Assembly (NCBI GenBank): GCA_963825845.1
Contig: CAWGVL010000059.1
Coordinates: 62,001-126,000, forward strand
Direction: 5' to 3'
DNA: 64,000 nucleotides
Origin: DASQDN01 sp963825845
GTDB taxonomy: Bacteria; Acidobacteriota; Terriglobia; Bryobacterales; Bryobacteraceae
This document shows positions 19,069 through 31,287 of this stretch, piece by piece (the first letter of the stretch is position 1; the number at the start of each line of letters is the position of its first letter). Below the pieces are notes generated by a model. It did no database searches and had not been told where the DNA came from. It saw only the letters and a list, made by a program, of their open reading frames with translations. The position numbers and the translations under genes were made by a program.

Positions 19069-20049
19069 ATGAAGAGACGCCTTGTACTTCCGATGCTGGC
19101 GGCCGCGGGATGCGCTCGGAAGTCATCAGCAGTTCACATCGTCGTCGGCGGACTCACTGACCTGGTGTACATGCCCACCACGTTGGCACAACAACTCGGC
19201 CACTTCGAAGCCAACGGCGTTCCTGTGCAGATCGAAGATACCGGCGCTGGATCGAAATCTCTTCAGGCCGTGCTCGGAGGTAGTGCGCAGATCGCGACCG
19301 GTTTTTACGATCATGCCATCCAGATGGCAGCGGATGGGCAGGCGGTGAAAGCGTTCGTATCCCTCACACGTTATCCGGGAGCCGTGCTCGTAGCTTCCCC
19401 TGAAGGCGCAAAGCGGATCCGAACTATCCGGGATCTGAAGGGGTCAAACGTCGGAGTAACAGCGCCGGGCTCATCGTCCCATTTCTTTTTGAATCACCTG
19501 CTGGTGCGCAACGGCCTTGCGCCGCATGATGTCAGCGTCGTTTCAATGGGCAGCGGCAGGAGCCGCGTCGCTGCGCTTGAAAACAGCAAAGTCGATGCGG
19601 GAGTACTGTTCGAACCAGGAGTGACATTTCTTTTACGCCGCGCTCCGGGAGTTCGCATATTAAGCGACACACGCACGCCTGAGGGAGTGCAGACGGTATT
19701 CGGTACACCTGAGTATCCATCGGCAGTCCTGTACGCGAAAGCCGAGTGGTTGTCCGCCAACAGTGAACTCGCACGCAAGGTGGCCACAGCGATCCTGCAG
19801 ACGCTTCATTGGATTCAACAGCACTCCGCTGCCGAGATTGCGGATCGCATGCCCGCGTCCTTCCGAGAGGACGCAGAAGCTTATAGCCAAGCTCTCGATG
19901 CATCGAAAATGATGTACTCGCCTGACGGAGTGATGCGCGCCCCGGCAGCGGAGGCCGTAAAGAACGTGCTTTCGATGTCACTCGAAAAAGTTCGCCGCGC
20001 CAACATTGATACCGCGTCGACGTACACGAACGAGTTCGTCAGCCGTTAA
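19069..20049 (+). CDS. ABC transporter substrate-binding lipoprotein (NMT1/THI5-like)
   Basis: Starts MKRRLVLPMLAAAGCARK, a lipoprotein signal with the lipobox ending at Cys15. About 326 residues of the periplasmic-binding-protein type II fold: VVGGLTDLVYMPTTLAQQ, G-A-G-S-K-S, IRTIRDLKGSNVGVTAPGSS and FFLNHLLVRNGL. This is the pattern of NMT1-like proteins binding small anionic or aromatic ligands. It completes the importer encoded by the two preceding genes. The stop codon overlaps the end of the convergent small gene by 4 bases. The frame is open upstream, but this start gives the lipoprotein leader. Confidence 0.87.
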   Translation: MKRRLVLPMLAAAGCARKSSAVHIVVGGLTDLVYMPTTLAQQLGHFEANGVPVQIEDTGAGSKSLQAVLGGSAQIATGFYDHAIQMAADGQAVKAFVSLTRYPGAVLVASPEGAKRIRTIRDLKGSNVGVTAPGSSSHFFLNHLLVRNGLAPHDVSVVSMGSGRSRVAALENSKVDAGVLFEPGVTFLLRRAPGVRILSDTRTPEGVQTVFGTPEYPSAVLYAKAEWLSANSELARKVATAILQTLHWIQQHSAAEIADRMPASFREDAEAYSQALDASKMMYSPDGVMRAPAAEAVKNVLSMSLEKVRRANIDTASTYTNEFVSR

Positions 20050-20219
20050 ACCGCCGACAGGTATCGCGCACCTTTGCGCCGGTTGTACATGTCGTATGCT
20101 TTCTTCCCCAAGAAGGCCGCCACCAGGAAAGTGGAGAGTGGCCCGCCAACAGCACGCCTTAGAATGCGATGAGTCGCTCTCGTCTTCGCATAGCCAAATA
20201 TAGAACCTAGAATTCCCAT
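20046..20219 (-). CDS. Small hypothetical protein, 57 residues
   Basis: Begins MGILGSIFGYAKTRATHRI at ATG 20219 with AAGGGG about 8 bases upstream. A central hydrophobic stretch (GGPLSTFLVAAFLG) could be one membrane helix, followed by a strongly basic tail (NRRKGARYL). No family recognised. The upstream frame extends further but without homology-like character, so the Shine-Dalgarno decides the start. Convergent with the binding lipoprotein. Confidence 0.55.
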   Translation of the reverse strand: MGILGSIFGYAKTRATHRILRRAVGGPLSTFLVAAFLGKKAYDMYNRRKGARYLSAV

Positions 20220-20581
20220 CGTCGATCCCCTTAACGCTCGCCGCCTGCAAGCGCGGCATCGTTCATGCCGGCTTTCCCAGGTAGTTCTTGTGGACGGTTT
20301 AGCGTCCCCTTGAAAGCCGCGGACAAGGGAAACGGCAAAAACCCTGCTGCACGTTATGCCTTGCCTGCAGACGACTTGCTGTTCTATTTGCCGCTCGCCT
20401 TCCTGACTGCCGTTCTCCTTGGGTTGACGATTCGCGGTTGGCAAACTACAAAACAACCGCTACGGTCCACACTGCCCATGCAATCGTTGGTCCACAGTCC
20501 AAGTTCAACGTATTGAATGACATGACGAATCGCAGTGGCACTCGCAATCAGGTAGGATTTGCCTAACGTGGCAAACGGGCG
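20220..20581. other. Intergenic region without recognised gene
   Basis: About 360 bases between the small minus-strand gene and the end of the PepSY gene, also on the minus strand. It probably holds the promoter of the 57-residue gene. The open frames crossing it show no family features. No hairpin terminator was found. Confidence 0.4.
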
Positions 20582-21159
20582 TCACCAGCCCGATGAACGA
20601 ATAAGCGTGAGCACCGTAAGTGCAAACGCGATGTTGGCTCCGAGCAGCACCACTCCCCACGTCCTCTCCTGCCGCCGGAGCCACCACATCCAAAGACCGG
20701 TCGCGGCAAGTCCTATGGTGGCGAGTGAGACTATCCCGACGAGGACGGCCCATATCTTCAAGGGTCCATATTCATGCCAAAGACCGGCTGCATGATGGAG
20801 GCGATTCAACATCCCCATGAAGCCGGAGACGCTTGTTTTCACCCTTACCACCGCAGCGGCGCGATCATAATGTACTTCGTGCACAGTACCGGGCACAATG
20901 ATCCGCATTGTGAGCCGGATAGAGTCTCTTCAACCGAGTTGATCTCTCCTCGAACATTGCCTTGCGTCATTAACTCTCGCGCGAGCAAACGGGAGTCGCT
21001 ATAATCGCTCGAAAGCTGTACGGTCGACTCCGAGATCACCGGTGTCAGGGAGAACCACTTCGTGTGAGCCATCTGCACCGCGCTCGCGCCGTAAATCAAC
21101 AGCATAGGCAGAGCAAACGCTCCGCAGAGGAGATGAATTGTGCGCAGGGTATGATACAT
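20582..21159 (-). CDS. PepSY-associated transmembrane protein (one frameshift)
   Basis: Reads MYHTLRTIHLLCGAFALPMLL at the N-terminus (first helix). A loop with a PepSY-like sheet follows, then after a frame change near 20905 TVHEVHYDRAAAVVRVKTSV, and a C-terminal LNRLHHAAGLWHEYGPLKIW with two more helices including IGLAATGLWMWWLRR. PepSY-TM proteins often sit beside iron or cytochrome systems and can reduce ferric iron. The first gene of the pair ends 5 bases upstream. Role inferred from family only. Confidence 0.7.
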
Positions 21160-21164
21160 GCGGC

Positions 21165-21758
21165 TTATCGGAACCTCCCCCAGATCCCCGCCAGCATCAT
21201 ACTCCCGACAGCCAGCGCGCTCCAGGCCCACACAAATCGCGGCCGAGACGCAAGCCAGAGCCACACTCCTGTAACGCAAAACCCGAGCAGAGACCACATC
21301 CCGAGTTCATTCCAAATCGCCCACCATCGCATCAGGGCCGGCGCATCGCCATCGCCGGGCGTCGAGGCATGGATATCCTCCAGGAACAACCATCCCTTGT
21401 TACGAATACTCTCGACTCGAAGCCGCCCTTCGTTCTCGAGTACAAGAACGCGATAAATCCCATTGATGTGATAGAAGTCCAGCAGAAGGTGATGATCGCT
21501 CGTCCGTCGAAGGAACCAGCCCGGCATCGGTCTCGTCAGCGGCAGCTTTAGTTCCGCGTACACCTTGTCCGCGACTTCCTTGTCGGTCGCCGACGCAGGA
21601 ACCGCAAACGGGACGTACCGGGTCGCGTGCGCGATTTTAGGTCTCTCCTGGGATGCCTGGAACGTTGCAACCAGACCTGCGATGCCATAAATCAATAGCT
21701 GCGTAAACGTGAGCAGACCTGCGTAGATATGGACCTTACGAATAAGCCGGCTCGCCAC
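21165..21758 (-). CDS. PepSY-associated transmembrane protein
   Basis: A 197-residue intact protein with the same architecture as its downstream neighbour: first helix KVHIYAGLLTFTQLLIYGI, a periplasmic region with VYAELKLPL and HLLLDFYHINGIYRVLVLENEGRLRVES, then two C-terminal helices with LLGFCVTGVWLWLASRP. The two genes form a tight pair (5 bases apart), suggesting a heterodimer or tandem duplication. A terminator separates it from the upstream DUF1552 gene, so it needs its own promoter. Confidence 0.78.
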   Translation of the reverse strand: MASRLIRKVHIYAGLLTFTQLLIYGIAGLVATFQASQERPKIAHATRYVPFAVPASATDKEVADKVYAELKLPLTRPMPGWFLRRTSDHHLLLDFYHINGIYRVLVLENEGRLRVESIRNKGWLFLEDIHASTPGDGDAPALMRWWAIWNELGMWSLLGFCVTGVWLWLASRPRFVWAWSALAVGSMMLAGIWGRFR

Positions 21759-21784
21759 GATGGATCAGAAGACTCCCGGATATG

Positions 21785-21810
21785 AAAACGGAGGCCACGA
21801 AGGCCTCCGC
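21785..21810 (-). terminator. Rho-independent terminator after the DUF1552 gene
   Basis: On the minus strand an 8-base stem CGGAGGCC/GGCCTCCG with loop TTCGT is followed by TTTT. It begins 30 bases after the DUF1552 stop codon and ends 26 bases before the PepSY gene start. Confidence 0.8.
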
Positions 21811-21839
21811 CGAATATCGTTTCGATGTCAGAACGAAAC

Positions 21840-23210
<1,371 letters not shown>

Positions 23211-23211
23211 C

Positions 23212-26200
23212 TTACTCTCCACCTGACTTCGATTCCCCTTCTGCCACTGCTGCTCGTTTCTCCGCTGAGGGAGCCGATGTTTGACGAATGCCCGGTGAAG
23301 CTGGCGCATCGTCTTTCTCTCGCCGGTAGCGGAACTGCCGGCTAATCGCAATCTCTGAAACGAGCTTCGAAAATGTTGCTTGTCCGCCCGCCTTCGTGAG
23401 CCGTTCAACCAGTGGCTGATCCGACAGCGTAACGGTACGCCCAAGCGCGTAACCCAGCAGCTTATACGTCATCGTCTTCAGCACCTGCGGTTCCTGGGCT
23501 TTCAAATAGTCGAGCAGACCATCCACACCGGCGATTTGGGTCTGGTCCGGCATGGCGCTCGCGTCACGGATCGACTTGCCGTCTGAGTACTTGTCGCGGA
23601 ATCTTCCAACCGAATCGTATTTCTCAAACGGGAATCCGAGCGGATCGATACGAACGTGGCAGCTTGCGCAGGTTGGATTGCGCTTGTGCGATTCCAGCCG
23701 TTCAAACACCGTCATTCCACCGAACTGCTTGTCATCGGCAGGAAGCGATCCGGCGTCAGGTGGCGGAGGCGGCGTCGGCGTTCCCAGAATACGGCGCAAC
23801 ACCCAGTCCCCTCGCTTCACTGGACTCGTGCGAAGGGGCGCGGACGTTGCCGTCAGCACGGCGACCAAACGCAGCAGACCGCCGCGATTGTATTCGTCTG
23901 CGCCTTCCACCAGTTCAGGCTCGCGTACGGACTTGATTTCTTTCGTCACGCCATAGTGCTTCGCGAGCGGCTGGTTCAGGAACGTATAGTTTGCGTGCAA
24001 AATCTCATTCACCGGCCGGTCCTTGCGCACGATGTACTCGAAGAAACGACACCGCCTCGTCATACATGGCTGACTTTACTTCGTCCGTAAACTCCGGGAA
24101 GCGGGTCGTATCCACACCGCGATACTGATCGAAGCGGTAGAATCCAAGCCATTGGCCGAAGAACTCCGTGGAGAACCGGCGAGCCTTTTCATCCGCCAGC
24201 ATTCGTTTCACCTGACGTTCAATTTGTTGCGGGTTGCTGAGCTCGCGAGCCGCAGCAGCACGACGAAGCTCGTCATCCGGAACGACGACCACAGAAAATA
24301 GCTGAGGCGACTCGCGATTTCCCAATCCGATAGCGGCCTCATCCCCGAGTCTTTCGCGGGCTGTTCCAGTCGATACAGAAATGCCGGCGACACCAGAACG
24401 CGGGCAATCATTGCCTCGATTGCCTTGCCATGAGCCAGTTTGTCGGTCTCCGTCGACTTGGTATAGAAGGCGCGAAGCCTGTCTTTCTCGGTTTCGGAGA
24501 GCGGACGGCGCCAGGCCTTGGACGCGAACTTCAATACGTCTTCAACATGCCCAGGTCGAGCCGCAAGCTGGGCCCTCTGAACTGCCAGGTAATCGGCTTT
24601 GAACTTCTTCACATGCTTCCGAGGTTCCGCCGGAAGCGCTTCGATGTCCGCGTCCTCGAGTTCCGCGATACCCTTCTTCAGATTCAACTTGAACTTGTCG
24701 GACGTGAACTGCAGCAATACGTCGTAGTACTCGAAAGATGCGAGGAGATCATTCCACGCCTGATCCAATTTGGTCCGGGTGGCATCATCGAGAATATGCT
24801 CGACCAGGAAAGAATCCGTGCGATAGTACTTCGCCTTCGTGTGGAAGTGATCGCGCTCGGGTTGGTTGTAGACGTTGCTGAACGGTTCAGGAATCGGGTC
24901 CTTGTCGGATGGCGCCGCCTCACCTTGGGAATTCAGAGGCAGTAGGCTAGCGAACTCCAGAACGCCTTCCTTCCATGATATGAATCCCGGACTTTTCGGG
25001 TCACCGAGCAATGCCCACGATGGCCGGCCTTTTGAAACATCTTCGGTATCGGAAAGCACGCATCGCAGGACGGTCCCCGATGCCGCAGTGACCAACTCGG
25101 CATCTACCTGCAACTCGCCGGCGAACGCGCCTTCAGGTAGCGCTACCTCGAAAGAAATGGAGCCTTTCGTCGCGAAATCCTTCTCGTCTATCGAACTGCC
25201 ATCAGTGCTCTTGCCGAACGCGAGCCGCTGAACCGTCGCTTCGTCGAGCACAGACCGCAACGGCTTTGCTTCGCCAGCCGCTCGGTCTTTTCCCCGTACG
25301 CGGAAGGTCGCATTGCGCCAGAGAACGACCGGTTTGTTTGCCGACTCGCCGTTGCAGGGTCAATGGACATGAAGACCTTGGTCGTTTTCTGCCCCCGAAC
25401 ACCACGCGCAAAAAACCGGAACTTGTGCTGGGGTGCCGCCTGCAGTGACTCTTCTGTCATCACGATCGATCGCTCATCGCCTTGCCCGCCTTCTGCGGCT
25501 GCGCCTGCGGCGAACAGCCAACGGGGCCAATTGATGACTGCCAACATCGTTTGCTGCGAGGCTGTGCGTGCCGCCTCGATGCTCTGGGCACGGTTAGTTC
25601 CTGAAGGCGCGGGAATTGCCTTCCATTTAGCGAGCATCTCCGCCGTGGGATACGTGGGCGACTTCTGCTGCAGTACTGACCAGATATGTTGGGCAAAACG
25701 AGGCGTCACGCCCTCCCGGGCCGCAATACTTTCGAGCGTCGCCTTCGGCTCACCAAGCGCAACGCGATGCTTGTAGGTCCAGGCGACGAAAAATGCCTTC
25801 GTGTAGCGATCGAGACCGTACGGCTTTCCGCCCTCGCCCGAGTTCGTTCGAAACCATTCGCGCGGTAAATCGTGTTGATCCGATGGATCGCCGATAGTTC
25901 GAATCCGCTCTTACCCGGATCGTCGAAGAACTGCAGCGGCCCCGCGCCGATCACCGCATGGTCGGCCACCTTCTTTGCGTTCTCCAGGTAGCGTTCCAGG
26001 TTGGCGTCGGCCATGAACTGGACATCGCCATAGTTGGTGAAACCTTCGCCTCCGACCGAATCAGTACCAGAGTCACCGTCGAGCTTCCAGTCGAGCCCCG
26101 TAACATCGTGAATCGTGTAGGCATACTCTCCGCTCGTCAATCGGCGGATCGTCACCTTGCCTGGGTACGCCGGCATGCTTGGCCGCATAATCGCCCAGCT

Positions 26201-26555
26201 TCGTTCGAATCCATTTGACGGCGGCACTCCGATCGGCGTCGCTCGGCTGCGGCATCTTTGCCGGCGGCATCCGCTTCTCCTCGAGAGCGGTCGCTACCTT
26301 TTCCCAGTGCTGGAATTCTTCGCCAATCGAAGATCTCGCTGTCAATTGCTCGAGATTCAGGCCTCCATCGCCGCTTTGCCATGGCATTGAAAGCAAAACT
26401 GCTTGAAAGTAGCGGGTGAGCTTGCGGAGGTGGACGGAGCGGCGCGAGAGGGTTCCGCCGGCCGTAACGGTAATGAGTAGCGAAGTACGCAGCAGGCGCG
26501 CAACTTGGCGCTGCAGGGCGGTTCTGGCCGGCCCCTGAGTCCGCAAAATTGTCAT
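23212..26555 (-). CDS. PSD1/DUF1587/DUF1592/DUF1588/DUF1585 multidomain cytochrome (frameshifted)
   Basis: A protein of about 1110 residues spread over three frames. In order: cytochrome motif CFQCHG (near 26375), DUF1587 (GKVTIRRLTSGEYAYTI), a cytosolic-looking sheet region, DUF1595 (KAWRRPLSETEKDRL), DUF1592 (IARVLVSPAFLYRLE), DUF1588 with a second CxxCH (NPTCASCHVRIDPLGFPFEK) and DUF1585 (LKTMTYKLLGYALGRTV). Frame changes lie near 26400, 26365, 26160, 25850, 25330, 24305 and 24050. The start near 26555 is uncertain. The stop is one base before the DUF1552 gene, so the pair is coupled. Likely a periplasmic or outer-membrane haem protein of unknown substrate. Confidence 0.82.
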
Positions 26556-26710
26556 AACGATGTCAAACGATAAAACCATTCTAGGCCCGCTGAAACCCTG
26601 AGTCCAGCAGACGTGTCCCTGAGAAGGCGTGCCACAGGCATCTTTGGTTGCAGGAGTAAGGCGTTATTTTTCAGTCATCAACATCGCCGGCGAAGGGCAT
26701 ACCGCGATCT

Positions 26711-27355
26711 TTGTATAGAATAATCATCAACGTGCCGGGACTGCTTCTGCAACTCACCTTGATCTGCCTGCTCGCATCTTCGGCCACGGCGGAGAGCGGG
26801 GATCACGAGAAGGGTAAAATCGTATTTCAGACCTGCCGCCATTGCCACAACGTGCTCACCGACGCAAGAAAGGCGGGGCCCTCACTCAGGACTCTGTTCG
26901 GCAAGGTCCGGCTTGTCAACGGAAAACGAGCGACTGAGCAGAACGTCCTCCAACTGATCACGGAGGGGTTCAACGGAATGCCCTCGTACCGATACATCCT
27001 GCGCCCGGAAGACTGGACGGACCTGATGCCTTACCTCAAGTCTCTCCGTGCCCGCCCCGAGGTAGCCCCTGTTTTGAAGACGATCCGCGGCTCCGATGAG
27101 GAAGTCCTCGCAACCGGGAAGAAGGTCTACGCCGAGCACTGCACGAGTTGTCATGACAAGCCGAACGACGGACCGGGAAAGACGCCGGAATTGCTGAGTG
27201 TTTATCGCCGCGATACACTCGCAAGCGGCGAACAGGTCCAGGAAGCGACCATCGTCCCCCGCATCAGAGGAGGCCACGCGGAAATGCCCGCCAAACAGGA
27301 CGTACTGGACGACGCCGCTCTCTTCGCGCTCATCGCGTTCTTACGGGTTCAGTAA
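26711..27355 (+). CDS. Two-domain (diheme) cytochrome c
   Basis: About 214 residues with a signal peptide (PGLLLQLTLICLLASSATA). Domain 1 has CRHCH (QTCRHCHNVL) and a distal Met in GMPSY. Domain 2 has CTSCH (HCTSCHDK) and a Met in HAEMPAK. The start is either TTG 26711 or GTG 26732; both keep the signal. It is transcribed away from the DUF1592 cytochrome gene, with about 155 bases between starts, and may accept electrons from it or from the quinoproteins nearby. Intact. Confidence 0.82.
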   Translation: MYRIIINVPGLLLQLTLICLLASSATAESGDHEKGKIVFQTCRHCHNVLTDARKAGPSLRTLFGKVRLVNGKRATEQNVLQLITEGFNGMPSYRYILRPEDWTDLMPYLKSLRARPEVAPVLKTIRGSDEEVLATGKKVYAEHCTSCHDKPNDGPGKTPELLSVYRRDTLASGEQVQEATIVPRIRGGHAEMPAKQDVLDDAALFALIAFLRVQ

Positions 27356-27635
27356 TTACCGAGCACTTTCTCCAGATAGGCGTCAGAAATAACCCTGCCA
27401 TTGGTTCACGATCTCCATATACCAGCCGGCATTTCCGTCGATGGATGTAACCGAGTCGCCTTGCACACCCACAACCACGAAGCGGTCGTTCAAACCGCCA
27501 ATCGGATCGACTACCCCGATTGCGCCTCGTTGCGCATGGTGACCTTCAACTCACGGGTCGGCTTGCTAGGGCCGAACAGGCTGTACCGGAGAAACCAACG
27601 TTGTACTTACCTCTAGGAGAGCCGGCTGAAATCAG

Positions 27636-28033
27636 TCATCGAAGACTTTCGGGCACGATCTCGATCTGCTTCTCCCCGGCAGCCTTCTTCTCTAAATACT
27701 TATTCACCCAGGCTTCCCATGATTTGCCGGCCGCTGTATCGCGGCCCGTGAAGGCCAAGCCTGCTATATCCGCATAAGAAATGGCAATTTTCTCGGATCC
27801 ATCCTTCGGGAAAAGCCGGACAAAGGAATCCGCAAGCGTCGATCCCGTGCGCCGATCGAAAATGTAGCCTTCGACCGTCGTTCCGTCGTTGCGTGTGATC
27901 GTTACGTCGCCGCGGTAATCGAACGCTTTCTCGAGCGCGGCGCGGAGTTCGTCCGGCGTCGCCACCTGCCAGATCGAGCCTTGGAGTTGTTCGCGCTTGG
28001 CTCCCGGCGCAACCTCTAGCTCATCCGGGTTTG

Positions 28034-28037
<4 letters not shown>
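27636..28037 (-). CDS. Conserved hypothetical protein coupled to hpnH
   Basis: A 133-residue cytoplasmic-looking protein, no Cys, no membrane segment. It has a helical N-terminal part (TPDELRAALEKAFDYRGDV), a beta hairpin (VTITRNDGTTVEGYIFDRR) and a C-terminal helix rich in Lys and Glu. The hpnH stop overlaps its ATG (ATGA), so translation is coupled. The context suggests a helper of adenosyl-hopene transfer or an unrelated passenger. I do not recognise a named family. Intact. Confidence 0.7.
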
Positions 28038-29132
<1,095 letters not shown>

Positions 29133-29189
29133 AGTTTACGAACGCGAATTCTCTTTCGCTTTTAACATCCGGACTGGCATAATGTCAAT

Positions 29190-29786
29190 ATGAACGCCAC
29201 CGTTCGGCGCACGCCAGTGCAGGAACGCAGCAGCGTCACGGTTCACCAAATCCTTAAAGCCGCATCGGAATTACTGGCGACGGAATCCCCGGAACAGATC
29301 ACGACGAGCCGGGTGGCGCAGGCCGCAAATGTGTCCGTCGGCGGCCTGTACAGGTTCTTCCCGGACAAGCAGTCCATTATCGACGCGATCGCCGTAAAGC
29401 ATGTGGAGGATCTTCGGTCCGTCCTGGAACAGCGTCTCGGGACGTCCCTGCCTGATGATGGCCCGGCGTTCCTCGGAATCGTCGTCGATGCCTACGTCGC
29501 CTTTCTGGACGAACGGCCAGACTTCCGAGCCATTGCGCTCGGCCGTCACGTCAGCGCTTCCACCCGGCAAAAGCACGCGAGTCCCGATGTCGGACCCGCT
29601 GCTTTGGTGAAGACGTTCATCCTGGATCAAATCGGGCTGGACGTCGGCGATCTGGACCTGAAGATTCGAATCGCAAGCGAAGCAGGCGAGCGCCTGATTG
29701 CCTACGCCTATGAGCAACCCCAACCGCAACGCAAAACGATCATCTCGGAGATGAAGGCCATGCTCTCGAAATACATCTTCGATTGA
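29190..29786 (+). CDS. TetR family transcriptional regulator
   Basis: A 198-residue protein with an N-terminal TetR helix-turn-helix (about residues 16-62: ILKAASELLATESPEQITTSRVAQAANVS, then VGGLYRFFPDKQSII) and a helical ligand-binding C-terminus. It is divergent from hpnH with only 57 bases between starts, so it may regulate hpnH and itself, though no inverted-repeat operator stands out there. Effector unknown. Convergent with argG, the stops 6 bases apart. Confidence 0.88.
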   Translation: MNATVRRTPVQERSSVTVHQILKAASELLATESPEQITTSRVAQAANVSVGGLYRFFPDKQSIIDAIAVKHVEDLRSVLEQRLGTSLPDDGPAFLGIVVDAYVAFLDERPDFRAIALGRHVSASTRQKHASPDVGPAALVKTFILDQIGLDVGDLDLKIRIASEAGERLIAYAYEQPQPQRKTIISEMKAMLSKYIFD

Positions 29787-29792
29787 GACGAT

Positions 29793-31145
29793 TTACTTTT
29801 CCTCGTCCTCTTCGCCGTCACCGTCCTCGAGCAGATGCAGGCCTCCCATGGAAGAAGGCGCCAGTAAGCCCGATTTCGAGTAGATAAACAACTTTTCGCG
29901 CGTGTCCGCAATGTCGAGATTCCGCATCGTAAGCTGGCCGATACGGTCAAGCGGCGAGAAGAACGAAGTGTCCTTCTCCATCGTCAGCCTTTCCGGCTTG
30001 TAGGTCAGATTCGGGCTGGTCGTATCCAAAATCGAGTAATCGTTGCCGCGGCGCAGCTCGACCGTGACCTCGCCCGTCACCGGGCGCGCAACCCAACGCT
30101 GCGACATCTCGCGCAACATCATCGACTGCGGGTCGAACCAGCGGCCCTGGTATAGCAGTCTTCCCAGTCGACGGCCGTTCTCCCGATATTGCTCAATCGT
30201 ATCCTCGTTGTGGATGCCCGTGACCAACCGTTCGTAGCCGATAAAGAATAGCGCTATCCCCGGCGCCTCGTAGATGCCCCGGCTCTTGGCTTCGATGATG
30301 CGGTTCTCGATCTGATCGGACATCCCGAGGCCATGGCGTCCTCCAATCTCGTTCGCGTCCAGTACCATCTGGACCTGATCGTCATACTCCACACCGTTCA
30401 TGGCTACCGGAAGCCCTTCGTGGAAGCGAATCGTGATTACTTCCGGCTTGATGCTCACATCCTCTCGCCAGAACGGGACGCCCATAATCGGCTCGACAAT
30501 CTTGACCCCCTTGTTCAGGAACTCCAGATCCTTCGCTTCGTGCGTCGCGCCCCAGATGTTCGAATCAGTCGAGTAGGCCTTCTCGGTCGACATCTTGTAC
30601 GGCAGTCCCGATTTCTGCATGAACTCGGACATTTCTTTGCGGCCGCCGAGTTCCTCGATGAACTGCTGATCGAGCCACGGCTTGTAAATTCGCAAGCTCG
30701 GATTGGCCAGAAGACCGTAGCGATAGAAGCGCTCAATGTCGTTGCCCTTGAAAGTGCTGCCGTCGCCCCAGATGTGGACGTTGTCTTCCTTCATCGCGCC
30801 GACAAGAATCGTTCCAGTCACCGCACGCCCGATTGGAGTGGTGTTGAAGTACGGTACGCCCGCAGTGGAGATGTGGAAGGCGCCGCATTGGAGCGCAGCC
30901 AGTCCTTCGCGGACGAGTTGCTTTCGGCAGTCCACCAGGCGCGCCGCCTCTGCGCCGTACTGCAGCGCCCGCCGCGGGATGTCATCGTAGTCCGGCTCAT
31001 CCGGTTGACCGAGGTTAGCCGTATAGCAGTACGGGATCGCCCCCTTCTGCCGCATCCAGTGGATGGCCGCGCTCGTATCGAGCCCTCCGGAAAAAGCGAT
31101 GCCAACACGCTCACCGAGCGGCAGGGATTGAAGAATATTTGCCAT
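29793..31145 (-). CDS. argG: Argininosuccinate synthase
   Basis: ArgG joins citrulline and aspartate with ATP in arginine synthesis. The 450-residue product is the long form, as in Escherichia coli (about 447), rather than the 400-residue form. Visible are the ATP-binding IAFSGGLDTS near residue 16, the citrulline/aspartate region TTPIGRAV, GDGSTFKGNDIERF, ENRIIEAKSRGIYEAPG and a charged C-terminal tail (DGDGEEDEEK). No other arginine gene adjoins it. Intact. Confidence 0.95.
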   Translation of the reverse strand: MANILQSLPLGERVGIAFSGGLDTSAAIHWMRQKGAIPYCYTANLGQPDEPDYDDIPRRALQYGAEAARLVDCRKQLVREGLAALQCGAFHISTAGVPYFNTTPIGRAVTGTILVGAMKEDNVHIWGDGSTFKGNDIERFYRYGLLANPSLRIYKPWLDQQFIEELGGRKEMSEFMQKSGLPYKMSTEKAYSTDSNIWGATHEAKDLEFLNKGVKIVEPIMGVPFWREDVSIKPEVITIRFHEGLPVAMNGVEYDDQVQMVLDANEIGGRHGLGMSDQIENRIIEAKSRGIYEAPGIALFFIGYERLVTGIHNEDTIEQYRENGRRLGRLLYQGRWFDPQSMMLREMSQRWVARPVTGEVTVELRRGNDYSILDTTSPNLTYKPERLTMEKDTSFFSPLDRIGQLTMRNLDIADTREKLFIYSKSGLLAPSSMGGLHLLEDGDGEEDEEK

Positions 31146-31287
31146 GTGGGTCTTAGAACTAGACTACAAAGTCCGCAACACGCGGTTGGGAGATAGAGTC
31201 TACGAGCCCAACACCCTCTCACAGTTAGAGCTGTAAGCGGCGTGGTGTGATACAGATAAGTTGCTGGATCGGCGCATCCAACTTGAG

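Noticed and set aside
29133..29189. Weak inverted repeat GCGAA/TTCGC in the hpnH-TetR gap as the TetR operator
   Set aside because: Five-base arms with a six-base spacer occur often by chance; no second copy seen.
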